Shown here: piece after piece, positions 55,001 to 62,933 of the stretch
Layout of the letters: each line of letters starts with the position of its first letter
Position numbering within the stretch: position 1 is the first letter of the stretch
NCBI GenBank assembly: GCA_001442985.1
Contig: LDYB01000018.1
Location: 124,001 to 188,000, forward strand
Direction of reading: 5' to 3'
Source: Armatimonadetes bacterium DC
Lineage (GTDB): Bacteria; Armatimonadota; Fimbriimonadia; Fimbriimonadales; GBS-DC
Length of the DNA: 64,000 bases
Notes under the pieces: model-generated
What the model was told of the DNA's origin: nothing
The model's input: the letters and a program-made list of their open reading frames with translations, nothing else
The model's database searches: none
Translations under genes and position numbers: made by a program

Positions 55001-56332
55001 TCACTCCTTCGGGCGCTTGCGATAGCGCTCATAGAGGCGAATGTGCTTGCTGGTCATCTCAATCGGGCGTCCGCCAATCCAGACCTGCACCACCTGTGTG
55101 CGGATGTCCAGCGGGTCGCCCGTGGTTAGCATCAGGTTCGCGTCTTTGCCTGGCTCAATCGTGCCGAGCCGATGCTCCAGCCCCAGAATGCGGGCAGGGT
55201 AGAGCGTGATGGCTTTCAACCCCTCTTCGTAGGGCAGTCCGTAGGCGACGGCTGTCGCCACATGGTAGGGCAGGTTGCGCACATTGCTGGCGTCCCGACT
55301 GCCGATGCAGAACAGCACGCCTTTTTCATGGAGCTGTTTAGCAACGGTGAACGGCTGGTCGTAGGGGCTATCTTCGCTGGCGGGCATGTTGTGAACGCCT
55401 TCCAGAATCACGGGCACGCCCTTTTCGCGGAGCAGGTCGGCAACTTTGGGCGATTCGGCACCGCCCACAATCACGATTCGTACTTTCTCCTCTTCTGCCC
55501 AGCGGACGGCAGCCTGAATTGCGAGCGCTGTGCTGGCACGCACGAAGCACGGCAGTTCGCCTTTGAGGATGGGAATCATCGCCTCGAAGCGGGGATCGCG
55601 TTCGTGGGCGGGCACACCTGCCTGACCGCGCGCCTCGTGAGCGCGCATGTAGCGCCGCGCGTTCTCAAAAAACTCTTTGAGCGGGCGCATGCGGGCTTCC
55701 CAATCGCGTCGCCGCGCCTCCGCCGACTGCGACGCATCGCCCGACGGCGCGGGGAAGTTCACAAACAGCCCAATCGGCGTTTTAATCACCATCTCTTCCC
55801 ATGTCCAGCCGTCGAGGTTCATCACACAGCCCATGCCCGACAAAATGCCCCCCGTGGGCGCGGTCAAAACAGTCGTGATGCCATTCACCCGGGCAACAGG
55901 AATCAGCTCCGAATCGGGATTGATGGCAATTTCGGCGCGCACATTCGGGTTGAAACTGCCTGTTTCGGTGGTGTCTATGGTGGCGGCGATGGAACCGATT
56001 TCGGTCAAGCCAAGCGTTGTGCTGGCGTCAATCAGCCCGGGGTAGAGATGTTGCCCTTTTGCGTCGTAGACCTGCGCCCCGCGGGGGATGGACACATTGC
56101 GCCCCACCGCCTCGATGCGCCCGTCTTTAATCAGCACAGTGGCGCCCTCAAGCGGTGCGCCGCGCATGGTGTGAACCGTCGCGTTGCGGATGGCATAAAC
56201 GCCGCGCGTTTTCACAGGGCGCTCCAGAGAAGCGGAGTAGACGGGCGAGAGCGCGCCGCTCAGCGCCTTCTCGCCCGCAAACGCCACAATCGCTATCAGA
56301 ACCCATAGCCCAACGCCAACAAGTTTTCGCAT
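55001..56332 (-). CDS. Exported amidohydrolase-fold protein lacking the HxH metal motif
   Basis: A 443-residue protein with an N-terminal signal or anchor (VGLWVLIAIVAFAG). The composite amidohydrolase frame is clear: GVYAIRNATVHTM, VLIKDGRIEAVGRNV, LYPGLIDASTTLG and the closing LGTIEPGKDANLMLTTGDPL. But the site that reads PGxxDxHxH in active enzymes reads PGLIDASTTLG, and the usual late aspartate region reads GSRDASNVRNLP. Either the metal centre is altered or it is non-catalytic. The GCAGGA-N17-GAA element lies upstream. Confidence 0.87.
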   Translation of the reverse strand: MRKLVGVGLWVLIAIVAFAGEKALSGALSPVYSASLERPVKTRGVYAIRNATVHTMRGAPLEGATVLIKDGRIEAVGRNVSIPRGAQVYDAKGQHLYPGLIDASTTLGLTEIGSIAATIDTTETGSFNPNVRAEIAINPDSELIPVARVNGITTVLTAPTGGILSGMGCVMNLDGWTWEEMVIKTPIGLFVNFPAPSGDASQSAEARRRDWEARMRPLKEFFENARRYMRAHEARGQAGVPAHERDPRFEAMIPILKGELPCFVRASTALAIQAAVRWAEEEKVRIVIVGGAESPKVADLLREKGVPVILEGVHNMPASEDSPYDQPFTVAKQLHEKGVLFCIGSRDASNVRNLPYHVATAVAYGLPYEEGLKAITLYPARILGLEHRLGTIEPGKDANLMLTTGDPLDIRTQVVQVWIGGRPIEMTSKHIRLYERYRKRPKE

Positions 56333-56345
56333 ACCGCGCAGGGGA

Positions 56346-56371
56346 TTCGGGCTATGGGGAGGGGTTCCTGC
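56346..56371 (-). promoter_or_regulatory. GCAGGA-N17-GAA element before the amidohydrolase gene
   Basis: GCAGGA (56371-56366), 17 nt, GAA (56348-56346); 39 nt before the ATG. The preceding TA belongs to the efp stop codon (TAGCAGGA), as it does at 27849. Confidence 0.6.
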
Positions 56372-56943
56372 TATGAACCCGCCTTGCGCACGCGCTCGAC
56401 ATAAATCCCTTCGCGCGTGTTGACCTTCAGCACATCGCCGACCTCGATATGGAACGGCACCTGAATCACGGCGCCCGTCTCCAGTTTTGCGGGTTTGGAG
56501 CCGCCCGACGCCGTGTCGCCCCGGAAGTTCGGATCGGTCTCGGCTACAGCCAGCTCCACGAATTCGGGCACTTCCGCGCCCACAATCTCATCGTTGTGGT
56601 AGAGCAGGTACACATCCATGCCGTCTTTGATAAACTTCGCGCCCTCCCCGAACTGGCTGACAGGTACATGAATCTGGTCAAAGGTGTGGGTGTCCATCAC
56701 CACCCAGTCGTCGCCGTCGCGGTAGAGGGTCTGCATCTGCTTGCGCTCCAGAATCGCTTGAGGGAACCGCTCGCCCGACTTGAAGGTGCGCTCGAAAATC
56801 GCGCCGTCGCGCAGGCGTTTCAGGCGCACGCGCACAATCGCGCTCCCGCGCCCCTGATGCGATTGCTGGTACTCCAGTATCGTATGGATTTCGTTATCGA
56901 TAATGATATTCAGTCCACTGCGGAAATCGCTGGTGTCTACCAT
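56371..56943 (-). CDS. efp: Translation elongation factor P
   Basis: Relieves ribosome stalling at polyproline. The 190-residue product has the KOW-like domain 1, OB domains 2 and 3 (VPFHIEVGDVLKVNTREGIY at the C-terminus). The domain 1 tip, usually PGKG with a modifiable lysine, reads SHQGRGSAIVR, so the tip residue is arginine and the flanking proline is lost. Arginine-tip EF-P proteins are rhamnosylated in some bacteria. GGAGGTTCATCA precedes the ATG; a TACAAT box is at 56985-56980. Confidence 0.95.
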   Translation of the reverse strand: MVDTSDFRSGLNIIIDNEIHTILEYQQSHQGRGSAIVRVRLKRLRDGAIFERTFKSGERFPQAILERKQMQTLYRDGDDWVVMDTHTFDQIHVPVSQFGEGAKFIKDGMDVYLLYHNDEIVGAEVPEFVELAVAETDPNFRGDTASGGSKPAKLETGAVIQVPFHIEVGDVLKVNTREGIYVERVRKAGS

Positions 56944-57000
56944 TGATGAACCTCCTTCGTTTTTGAGTTTGGCACCAAGATTGTACCCGACAGAGCAAGG

Positions 57001-57006
57001 TACAAT
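57001..57006 (+). promoter_or_regulatory. -10 box for leaderless galT
   Basis: TACAAT ends 7 nt before the ATG at 57014; divergent from the efp -10 box (56985-56980). Confidence 0.6.
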
Positions 57007-57013
57007 TGCACCG

Positions 57014-57988
57014 ATGTCGGAATTGCGCTGGCACCCGCTACTGCAGGAATGGGTTATCACGGCGACCCATCGTCAGGAGCGCACCTTCCACCCGCCGCCG
57101 GAATACTGCCCGCTCTGCCCCACAAAACCGGGCGCGATAGAGACCGAAGTGCCTGAACCCGATTATGAGATTGTGGTGTTTGAGAATCGCTTTCCGTCGC
57201 TGTTGCGCGAGCCGCCCCCGCCGAGTGTGGCGCCTGCGCCGTTTTCGCCCGTGCGCCCTTCGGAAGGCGTCTGCGAGGTGGTGCTTTACACCCCTGACCA
57301 TCACGCCAGCCTGACCGACCTGCCCGTAGAGCGCATCGAGCAGCTTATCTGGGTATGGCGCGACCGCTACGCCGCGCTGAGCGCACGCCCCGAAGTGCAG
57401 TATGTGTTTGTCTTTGAGAACCGCGGGCGCGAGATTGGCGTAACCCTCAGCCACCCGCACGGTCAGATTTACGCTTACCCCTTCATTCCCCCCAAACTGG
57501 AGCGCGAGCGCGACGCCCAGCGCGACTATTTCGCTCAACACGGCAGATGCCTGCTCTGCGACATCGTGGCATACGAGCTGGAATCGCAGGCGCGTCTGGT
57601 GGAGGTCAACGATTTATGGGTGGCGTTCGTGCCCTTCTTCGCGCGCTATCCATATGAGGTCTATCTTGTGCCCCGTCCGCATCGGGGCGACCTGCTTGCC
57701 CTGGATGAGGATGAGATTAGCCAGCTGGCGCGCCTGCTCAAGCGCGTGCTGTTGCGCTATGACCATCTCTGGGGCTTCCCGATGCCGTATGTAATGGCGC
57801 AACATCCCTGCCCCTGCGACGGCAGGGACTACCCCGAATGGCATTTTCATATTGAGTTCTATCCGCCCTATCGCACGGCGGATAAGTTGAAGTATCTGGC
57901 AGGCTCCGAGTCGGGCGCGGGCACTTTTATTAACGACACCCTGCCCGAAGAGACTGCCCGCCAGCTGCGCGAAGTACCGATTGATTAG
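57014..57988 (+). CDS. galT: Galactose-1-phosphate uridylyltransferase
   Basis: Leloir-pathway enzyme exchanging UMP between UDP-glucose and galactose-1-phosphate. The 324-residue product has HPLLQEWVITATHRQERTFH, the zinc-site CPLCPTKPG, FENRFPSLL, and the active-site SHPHGQIYAYPFIPP (His-Pro-His). The start at 57014 gives the canonical N-terminus and matches the leaderless spacing. 4-bp convergent overlap with lexA. Confidence 0.92.
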   Translation: MSELRWHPLLQEWVITATHRQERTFHPPPEYCPLCPTKPGAIETEVPEPDYEIVVFENRFPSLLREPPPPSVAPAPFSPVRPSEGVCEVVLYTPDHHASLTDLPVERIEQLIWVWRDRYAALSARPEVQYVFVFENRGREIGVTLSHPHGQIYAYPFIPPKLERERDAQRDYFAQHGRCLLCDIVAYELESQARLVEVNDLWVAFVPFFARYPYEVYLVPRPHRGDLLALDEDEISQLARLLKRVLLRYDHLWGFPMPYVMAQHPCPCDGRDYPEWHFHIEFYPPYRTADKLKYLAGSESGAGTFINDTLPEETARQLREVPID

Positions 57989-58620
57989 ACGCCCATCTGC
58001 CCGTAGTCGCGAATCAGCCCTATCACCTTGCCAATCACCCGTGCCTCTTCAGGGCGCACATAGATGGGTTCGTACGCGGGGTTGGCAGGCTGGAGGCGCA
58101 CCCGGTCTTTTTCAAAATAGATGCGCTTGATGGTCGCCTCGTCGTTGACCAGCACCGCCACCAGCTCGCCGTTGTAGGCGGTCTCCTGCGGTTTAATCAC
58201 CACCAGGTCGCGCGGCAGGATATGCTCGCCCGTCATACTGTCGCCTTTGACCCGCAGCAGGAAAGCGTTTTCCACATTGCGCACCATATCGGCAGGCACG
58301 GGGATGAGGTCTTCAATATTCTCCTGCGCGAGGATGGGCGTTCCTGCGGCAATATCGCCCACGAGGGGCAGGAGCCGCACACGCTCCGAGTCGGGCTGAT
58401 AGTCGGGGTGCAGGATTCGGATGGAGCGCGCCTGACTGCCACGCTCGATGTAGCCTTTGCGCTGGAGGGCGTCCAGGTGAATGGCGACCCCACGCAGGCT
58501 TTTCACGGTGCCTGAATGCTGCTGAATCTCGCGCAGGGTGGGCGGATAGCCATGCTCGCGCGTATACTCCACGATGAACTGCAGTATCGCCTTCTGTGCC
58601 TTCGTCAAACCCTTTGCCAT
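57985..58620 (-). CDS. lexA: SOS repressor LexA
   Basis: Represses DNA-damage genes and self-cleaves when RecA is activated. The 211-residue product has an N-terminal winged helix (LTKAQKAILQFIVEYTREHG; LREIQQHSGTVKSLRGVAIH), the Ala-Gly cleavage site in GDIAAGTP, the serine of GDSMTGEHI and the lysine of NDEATIKRI as catalytic dyad. GGAGG precedes the ATG. A 100-nt leader with a hairpin and a dyad over the promoter lies upstream. Confidence 0.95.
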   Translation of the reverse strand: MAKGLTKAQKAILQFIVEYTREHGYPPTLREIQQHSGTVKSLRGVAIHLDALQRKGYIERGSQARSIRILHPDYQPDSERVRLLPLVGDIAAGTPILAQENIEDLIPVPADMVRNVENAFLLRVKGDSMTGEHILPRDLVVIKPQETAYNGELVAVLVNDEATIKRIYFEKDRVRLQPANPAYEPIYVRPEEARVIGKVIGLIRDYGQMGV

Positions 58621-58642
58621 GGTGAACCTCCTCAGGGTGTGC

Positions 58643-58748
58643 GCCCTCCCCTTATTGGGGAGGGCAATCGCGCTTCGCTCGAACGGCGTATGAAACGGTG
58701 GCTCGCACCTGGTAGAATATTTTACACCATCATTTGTCTACCTGTCAA
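58643..58748 (-). promoter_or_regulatory. lexA promoter, overlapping dyad and leader hairpin
   Basis: TTGACA (58748-58743), 18 nt, TAAAAT (58724-58719). The -10 box lies in a near-palindrome, GTAGAATATTTTAC (58712-58725, one mismatched pair), and the promoter is flanked by GGTAGA/TCTACC (58711 and 58737), both possible LexA binding sites. Downstream, a 9-bp perfect stem (GCCCTCCCC/GGGGAGGGC, 58643-58665) stands in the 5' leader near the ribosome-binding site. Confidence 0.55.
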
Positions 58749-58785
58749 GGGTTTGGGGGTTTTAAGGGGCAAATTGGGGGTGAAT

Positions 58786-59184
58786 TCAGGGCGAATTTCC
58801 CGGAGTCGCCTGATTCTCCTTACGCATCACGAAAACCTTGCGAGCAGGGTCCCAGCGCAGAAGGTGTCCGTGCTTTGCATACCACTCTTTCCATAACCTC
58901 CCGACACGCTTGCGCTGGTCGGTGGTGGTGCCGTCCCTGCTTGAGAAGCCAATCTGATCGTCCACCCCATCTCGTATTGTCGAGAGAAGCACCAGGCGCA
59001 CACAGTCGCTGACCGTGCTGACATCGTTGTATCGGAAAGCTTCCCAGCTGTCCGCTGCCCGATTGCGCAGGCATACTGTACGAACCTTCACAGGGGTCGT
59101 GTTGTCGGCTTCCTCAATCAAATAGGGCAGATACCAGCACAACCGTCTCACGACAACCCATCGCCCCAGAAGCCGCTTAGCCAC
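58786..59184 (-). CDS. Hypothetical protein (132 aa)
   Basis: No recognised domain, signal or membrane segment. The protein is basic and its middle (VRLVLLSTIRDGVDDQIGFS) and C-terminus (LWKEWYAKHGHLLRWDPARK) look helical. It overlaps the upstream gene by 37 bp, so the pair is probably one transcript. The start (ATG 59184) has no strong ribosome-binding site. Base use is slightly lower in GC than its neighbours, so acquisition by transfer is possible. Confidence 0.55.
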   Translation of the reverse strand: MAKRLLGRWVVVRRLCWYLPYLIEEADNTTPVKVRTVCLRNRAADSWEAFRYNDVSTVSDCVRLVLLSTIRDGVDDQIGFSSRDGTTTDQRKRVGRLWKEWYAKHGHLLRWDPARKVFVMRKENQATPGNSP

Positions 59185-59609
59185 TCAAGCATGTCGTCTC
59201 CCATGCGTTTTGGCACCCGACGCCACCACCAGCGCTCCAGGGAACCCTCAGCGAGCGGCGAGATGGGAATGGGCACTTCAAAAGTCGCTTGCACAAACCG
59301 CTCGTCTATCGGCGCTAATAGCTCAGCATATGCTTTTCGCCCCGCCTCTGAAAGCAGTTGCATCACTTCGTCGATGTCATCGCGCCGCCAGATGTCGTTC
59401 TCATAGTCTTCAATCGTGAGGTTATATCCGCGCTCGATGTACGCCACCACATCAGACCAGTTTTCAAGCAAGCCTATCAGGTAGGACTCAGGCTCGCCCG
59501 AAAACACGACCTCATTCCCCAGGCAATCCACCCACTGCTTCTGGGACAGCCACGCTCGAACGCGCTCTTTATCTTCTGGGGTAAGGGTTAGTTCGTATTG
59601 CATGTTCAT
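59148..59609 (-). CDS. Hypothetical protein (153 aa)
   Basis: An acidic protein without known domain: MQYELTLTPEDKERVRAWLS, then DIWRRDDIDEVMQLLSEAGR, ending in a tryptophan-rich stretch (SLERWWWRRVPKR). No signal or membrane segment. ATG 59609 is preferred; an open frame with GTG at 59645 exists and AAGGAG lies between the two, so the start is uncertain. It forms a pair with the gene at 58786, unrelated to lexA or the dehydrogenase beside it. Confidence 0.55.
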   Translation of the reverse strand: MNMQYELTLTPEDKERVRAWLSQKQWVDCLGNEVVFSGEPESYLIGLLENWSDVVAYIERGYNLTIEDYENDIWRRDDIDEVMQLLSEAGRKAYAELLAPIDERFVQATFEVPIPISPLAEGSLERWWWRRVPKRMGDDMLEWLSGFWGDGLS

Positions 59610-59661
59610 CCCCCACAATCTGATTGGCACTCCTTTCGGAGGCACTCACATCCCAACCCCC

Positions 59662-60696
59662 TCAATCGGGAATCAACATGCTCTTTACGGTGCGCCGTTC
59701 TTGCATTGCGTGGAACGCCTCGCGCCACTGGCTCAAGGGGAAGACGCGCCGCATCGGGGCAAGTCGCAGGTGCTGGCTCGCCATTAACTGAAGCACGCGC
59801 TCCCATGTCGCCCATGTGTGGCTGAAGGAGCCCTGCAGGCGCACCTGCTTGCCCACCAGCGGGTCTAAGCTGAACCCCAGTGGTTCGGGACCCCAGCCGA
59901 CCTTGGTGATTTGCCCGTCGGGGCGCACCACGCGCAAACATGGCTCCAGCACGGCAGAAGTGCCCACGGCGTCTATCACCACATCCGCGCCATAGCCGTC
60001 CGTGTGACGGCGCACCCAGCCCTCAAGGTCGTCGCGGTCGGCGAACAGAATAGGCGCCACCCCCACCGATTCTGCCATCTGCAGGCGCGCGCCATCGGTG
60101 GAGAGCGCCACCAGCGCCGCCCAGCGCGGACTGCACAAACGCGCCATCTGATAGCACAGCAATCCTATCGGACCGCTGCCGAACACCACCACCGTGTCGC
60201 CCGGCTTGATACGGCTCAGCTCCAGCACGGCGTGCGCCGCCACCGCGCACGGCTCCGCCATCGCCGCGTCTTCAAACGAGACGGTTTCGGGAACGCGGTG
60301 GAGCAGTCGCGCGGGCACTCGCACATAGCGCGTCATCGCCCCATGCGTGCCGTAGCCGAACCCCAGCCGATGCGGGCACAGGTTATAGCGCCCACTGCGA
60401 CAGTAGACGCACTGCTCGCAAATCACGGCGGCGGTTTCGCTCACCACCCTGTCGCCCACCTGCCAGCCCTGCACGCCCTCGCCAACTGCCTCAATCACGC
60501 CCGTAAACTCGTGCCCCAGCACCACCGGATAGTTCACCCGCCACGAGTGCGTGCCGTGATACTGGTGCAGGTCGGAGCCGCACACGCCCACAGCCCGCAC
60601 GCGCAGAATCACCTCGCCCGCGCGGGGGGTTGGCTCGGCAATCTCCCGCAACTCCACACTGCCCGGTTCCGGTGCGTAGTTCACCACCGCTTTCAT
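59662..60696 (-). CDS. Zinc-dependent alcohol/sorbitol dehydrogenase
   Basis: A 344-residue medium-chain dehydrogenase. Catalytic zinc ligands in VGVCGSDLHQYHG and LGHEFTGVIEAVGEG, structural four-cysteine zinc loop CEQCVYCRSGRYNLC, and the Rossmann motif VVVFGSGPIGLLCYQMA. It oxidises an alcohol or polyol with NAD(P); pairing with a sugar isomerase (4-bp overlap) suggests a sugar or polyol substrate. Confidence 0.92.
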   Translation of the reverse strand: MKAVVNYAPEPGSVELREIAEPTPRAGEVILRVRAVGVCGSDLHQYHGTHSWRVNYPVVLGHEFTGVIEAVGEGVQGWQVGDRVVSETAAVICEQCVYCRSGRYNLCPHRLGFGYGTHGAMTRYVRVPARLLHRVPETVSFEDAAMAEPCAVAAHAVLELSRIKPGDTVVVFGSGPIGLLCYQMARLCSPRWAALVALSTDGARLQMAESVGVAPILFADRDDLEGWVRRHTDGYGADVVIDAVGTSAVLEPCLRVVRPDGQITKVGWGPEPLGFSLDPLVGKQVRLQGSFSHTWATWERVLQLMASQHLRLAPMRRVFPLSQWREAFHAMQERRTVKSMLIPD

Positions 60697-61481
60697 GCCA
60701 TCTGCTCCCGGAGAAACTGCGCGCACTTCGGCAGTTCGGTGCTCGGGTCGCCCGCGATGCCGCACTCCAGCGCCATATAGCCCGTGTACCCAATCGCTTT
60801 CAGCGCGTCAAAGCAGGCACGAAAGTCGGTATGTCCCTGACCGGGCAACAGGCGATTGCTGTCCGCCAGATGCACATGGGCGATATACCGCCCTGCCTGC
60901 CGAATCGCTTCGGGCATATCCGCCTCCTCGATGGACATATGGAACAGGTCTGCCATGATTTTGATGTGGGGATGCCCAACTTTCTCGCATATCGCCGCCG
61001 CCTGCTCCAGCCGACGAAGGAAATGGGTTTCGTAGCGGTTGAGCGGTTCCAGCAGGATGGAAGCCCCTGCTTTTTCGGCGGTGGGCGCCAGTTCACTGAG
61101 CAGTTTGCAGAGCAGTTCGGTTTCCAGCGCTTCGGGGCTGGCGAGCGGGCGCAGGTCGGGAAGGCGCGGCGCTCCGAAAATCGGCACGGTAATCACCCCG
61201 ACAGCGCCCAGATCGCCTGCCATAAACAGCAGGTCGCGCAGGTCTTGCATGGCGAGCGCCCGTTCGTGGGGGTTGGCGTCCAGCAGGCATCCGCGATAGC
61301 CCGCGCATATCGTGCTGACCTTGAACGCCGTCTGCTGGAGCGCGCTCTGCACCTCCGCGAGGCGTTCCCGCAAGCCCCCGCCCCACAGCTCAATCGCCTC
61401 GTAGCCCCACGCCGCAAGGCGCTCCATCCGCTCCTGCAGGCTGTTGCCCGGAACGAGATTCTCCTGACAGGCAAGTTTCAT
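60693..61481 (-). CDS. Hydroxypyruvate isomerase-like TIM-barrel enzyme
   Basis: A 262-residue member of the xylose isomerase-like barrel family. Visible: EAIELWGGGLRERLAEVQSA, the metal-binding ILLEPLNRYETHFLRRLEQA, IKIMADLFHMSIEEADMPEA and HVHLADSNRLLPGQGHTDFR. Substrate could be hydroxypyruvate, or a ketose or inosose. MKLACQEN at 61481 is chosen as the start: ATG 14 nt after the GAA of the upstream element; an in-frame ATG 21 nt earlier lies inside that element. Confidence 0.88.
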   Translation of the reverse strand: MKLACQENLVPGNSLQERMERLAAWGYEAIELWGGGLRERLAEVQSALQQTAFKVSTICAGYRGCLLDANPHERALAMQDLRDLLFMAGDLGAVGVITVPIFGAPRLPDLRPLASPEALETELLCKLLSELAPTAEKAGASILLEPLNRYETHFLRRLEQAAAICEKVGHPHIKIMADLFHMSIEEADMPEAIRQAGRYIAHVHLADSNRLLPGQGHTDFRACFDALKAIGYTGYMALECGIAGDPSTELPKCAQFLREQMA

Positions 61482-61492
61482 AGATACTTCTG

Positions 61493-61518
61493 TTCCCTGC
61501 ACACCTCACGATTCCTGC
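61493..61518 (-). promoter_or_regulatory. GCAGGA-N17-GAA element before the sugar isomerase gene
   Basis: GCAGGA (61518-61513), 17 nt, GAA (61495-61493); 37 nt before the ATG. Here the preceding dinucleotide is AG instead of TA. Confidence 0.6.
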
Positions 61519-61562
61519 CTTACAGGCTATTCAGGAAAATGAGCAAGTCGCGGTTCGTGCCT

Positions 61563-61970
61563 GACGGCTGAAGCTGCTCTGTTGCAAGGATAGGGGCGTG
61601 AGCGTTCCGAGACCCCTTCCTTCAGGTCTTAGGGGGCAGGCTTTTTGACAGGCATGCCGTCTTGGAACCTGTGCCATGACGGCTGAAGCCGTTCCTATAA
61701 GACGAAGCCGACCTGCGTCGGCTGATGAAGCCAGCGGAGGCTGGCTTTGTTTATTAGGAACGGCTTTAGCCGTCGCTCTTTTGGGGCATCGTGGGTTCCA
61801 GAAGGTATCTTTGCAAGAGCCGCTTTAGCCGTCTCATTTCCCCAACGAAGCCGACCTGCGTCGGCTGAAGTAGCAAGCGCATCCCTGCGCTTGAGTTCGG
61901 GCAGGATGCCCAGGCTACGAAGAACCAGCGAAGGCTGGCTTCGTTTCATAGGAACGGAACCTCAGCCGTC
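61563..61970. repeat. Dispersed modular hairpin repeat, family A, copy 5 (largest)
   Basis: Two units joined. The first 200 bp match copy 4 at 39.9 kb; the second half has the copy 1 tail (GGGTTCCAGAAGGTATC), another AGCCGACCTGCGTCGGCT hairpin, and a GTAGC...GCTAC module with AAGCGCATCCCTGCGCTT and GGGCAGGATGCCC, closed by GGAACGGAACCTCAGCCGTC. The 540-bp gap from 61482 to 62023 holds this, the element at 61493-61518 and no gene. Confidence 0.75.
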
Positions 61971-62023
61971 TGGCGTCAACGCGGTGTAATTCTGTCGCTT
62001 GCTCGCTTTCACTGGATAGCCTC

Positions 62024-62872
62024 TTATGGCCAGTTGTGATAGACCCCCGCCACCTGTTCCACAAAGGGTTTCGCGCGTTGTTCCATCGCACGCATCGTTT
62101 CAGGAGGGAGTGGCTTGAAGGTGCGCGCCGCCTCAATCAGCTCGCGCAGCTGGCGCATGTCGCCGGGCACAATCACGGCAGTATGAATCGGGTAGCTCAG
62201 CGCATAGTGGAGCAGTTCCGCCGCCGTGAACTTGCCCTCGCCCACCAGACGCCCCAGCCCCACCACTTTCATCACCGCCAGCCCAATCCCCAGCTTTTGG
62301 GCGAAGGGCAAAAACTCGCGGGTGAAACTGCGCGGGTGATGCACTTCCGACGGATTCAGCGGAAACAGCACCATATCAAAAGGAAACCGCTCCAGCATCG
62401 TTTTGAGAACCTGCGGGTCGTTGTGCCCCGAAACGCCGATAAAGCGCACCACCTTCTCCGCTTTGGCTTTTTCAAAGGCTTTCAAGGCGCCGTCTTTGGC
62501 GAACAGGCGCTCCACCTCGTGCGGATAGGAGACATGGTGGACAATCCACTGATCCAGCGTGTCGGTGCGGAGGTTTTTAAGGCTGGTCTGCAGGTCGCGC
62601 ATGGCGCCGTCGTAGTCGCGGGCGTCGCTTTTGGTGCTGAGGAACACTTTGTGGCGCATGCCTGCAATCGCCTCGCCGAAAATTTGCTCGCTGGCGCGGT
62701 AGTTGCGGGCGGTATCCAGATAGTAGACGCCTGCCTCGATGGCTTCCCGAATCATGGCAATCGCGTTCGGTTTGTTGTTGGGGTCTTGCAGCGCATACGC
62801 GCCCCCCAGCGAAAACACAGGCATCTGCACGCCCGTCTTGCCGTAAGCACGCTTCGGCATCGTCTGCACCAT
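62024..62872 (-). CDS. Aldo/keto reductase family protein
   Basis: A 282-residue barrel oxidoreductase. The catalytic tetrad can be placed: Asp and Tyr in YLDTARNYRASEQIFGEA, Lys in VFLSTKSDARDY and His in LDQWIVHHVSYPHEV. NADPH site in the C-terminal IHTAVIVPGDMRQLRELIEA. Substrate unknown. TACAAT lies 6 nt before ATG 62872, so the longer open frame from 62917 is not used. Confidence 0.9.
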   Translation of the reverse strand: MVQTMPKRAYGKTGVQMPVFSLGGAYALQDPNNKPNAIAMIREAIEAGVYYLDTARNYRASEQIFGEAIAGMRHKVFLSTKSDARDYDGAMRDLQTSLKNLRTDTLDQWIVHHVSYPHEVERLFAKDGALKAFEKAKAEKVVRFIGVSGHNDPQVLKTMLERFPFDMVLFPLNPSEVHHPRSFTREFLPFAQKLGIGLAVMKVVGLGRLVGEGKFTAAELLHYALSYPIHTAVIVPGDMRQLRELIEAARTFKPLPPETMRAMEQRAKPFVEQVAGVYHNWP

Positions 62873-62878
62873 ACCCTG

Positions 62879-62884
62879 ATTGTA
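62879..62884 (-). promoter_or_regulatory. -10 box for the leaderless aldo/keto reductase gene
   Basis: Minus-strand TACAAT (62884-62879), 6 nt before the ATG. A second, plus-strand TACAAT (62913-62918) serves the next gene, so this 60-bp gap is a divergent promoter. Confidence 0.55.
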
Positions 62885-62933
62885 CCCTTTATTTATCAGA
62901 ACTGGCGTCAGGTACAATAAAGCGGGAGGGACG

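Noticed and set aside
55172-56308. A 378-codon plus-strand frame
   Set aside because: Shadow of the amidohydrolase gene on the other strand; Gly/Arg/His-rich translation without domains.
58643-58665. lexA leader hairpin as a riboswitch or terminator
   Set aside because: Only one short stem and no T run; no conserved aptamer core recognised.
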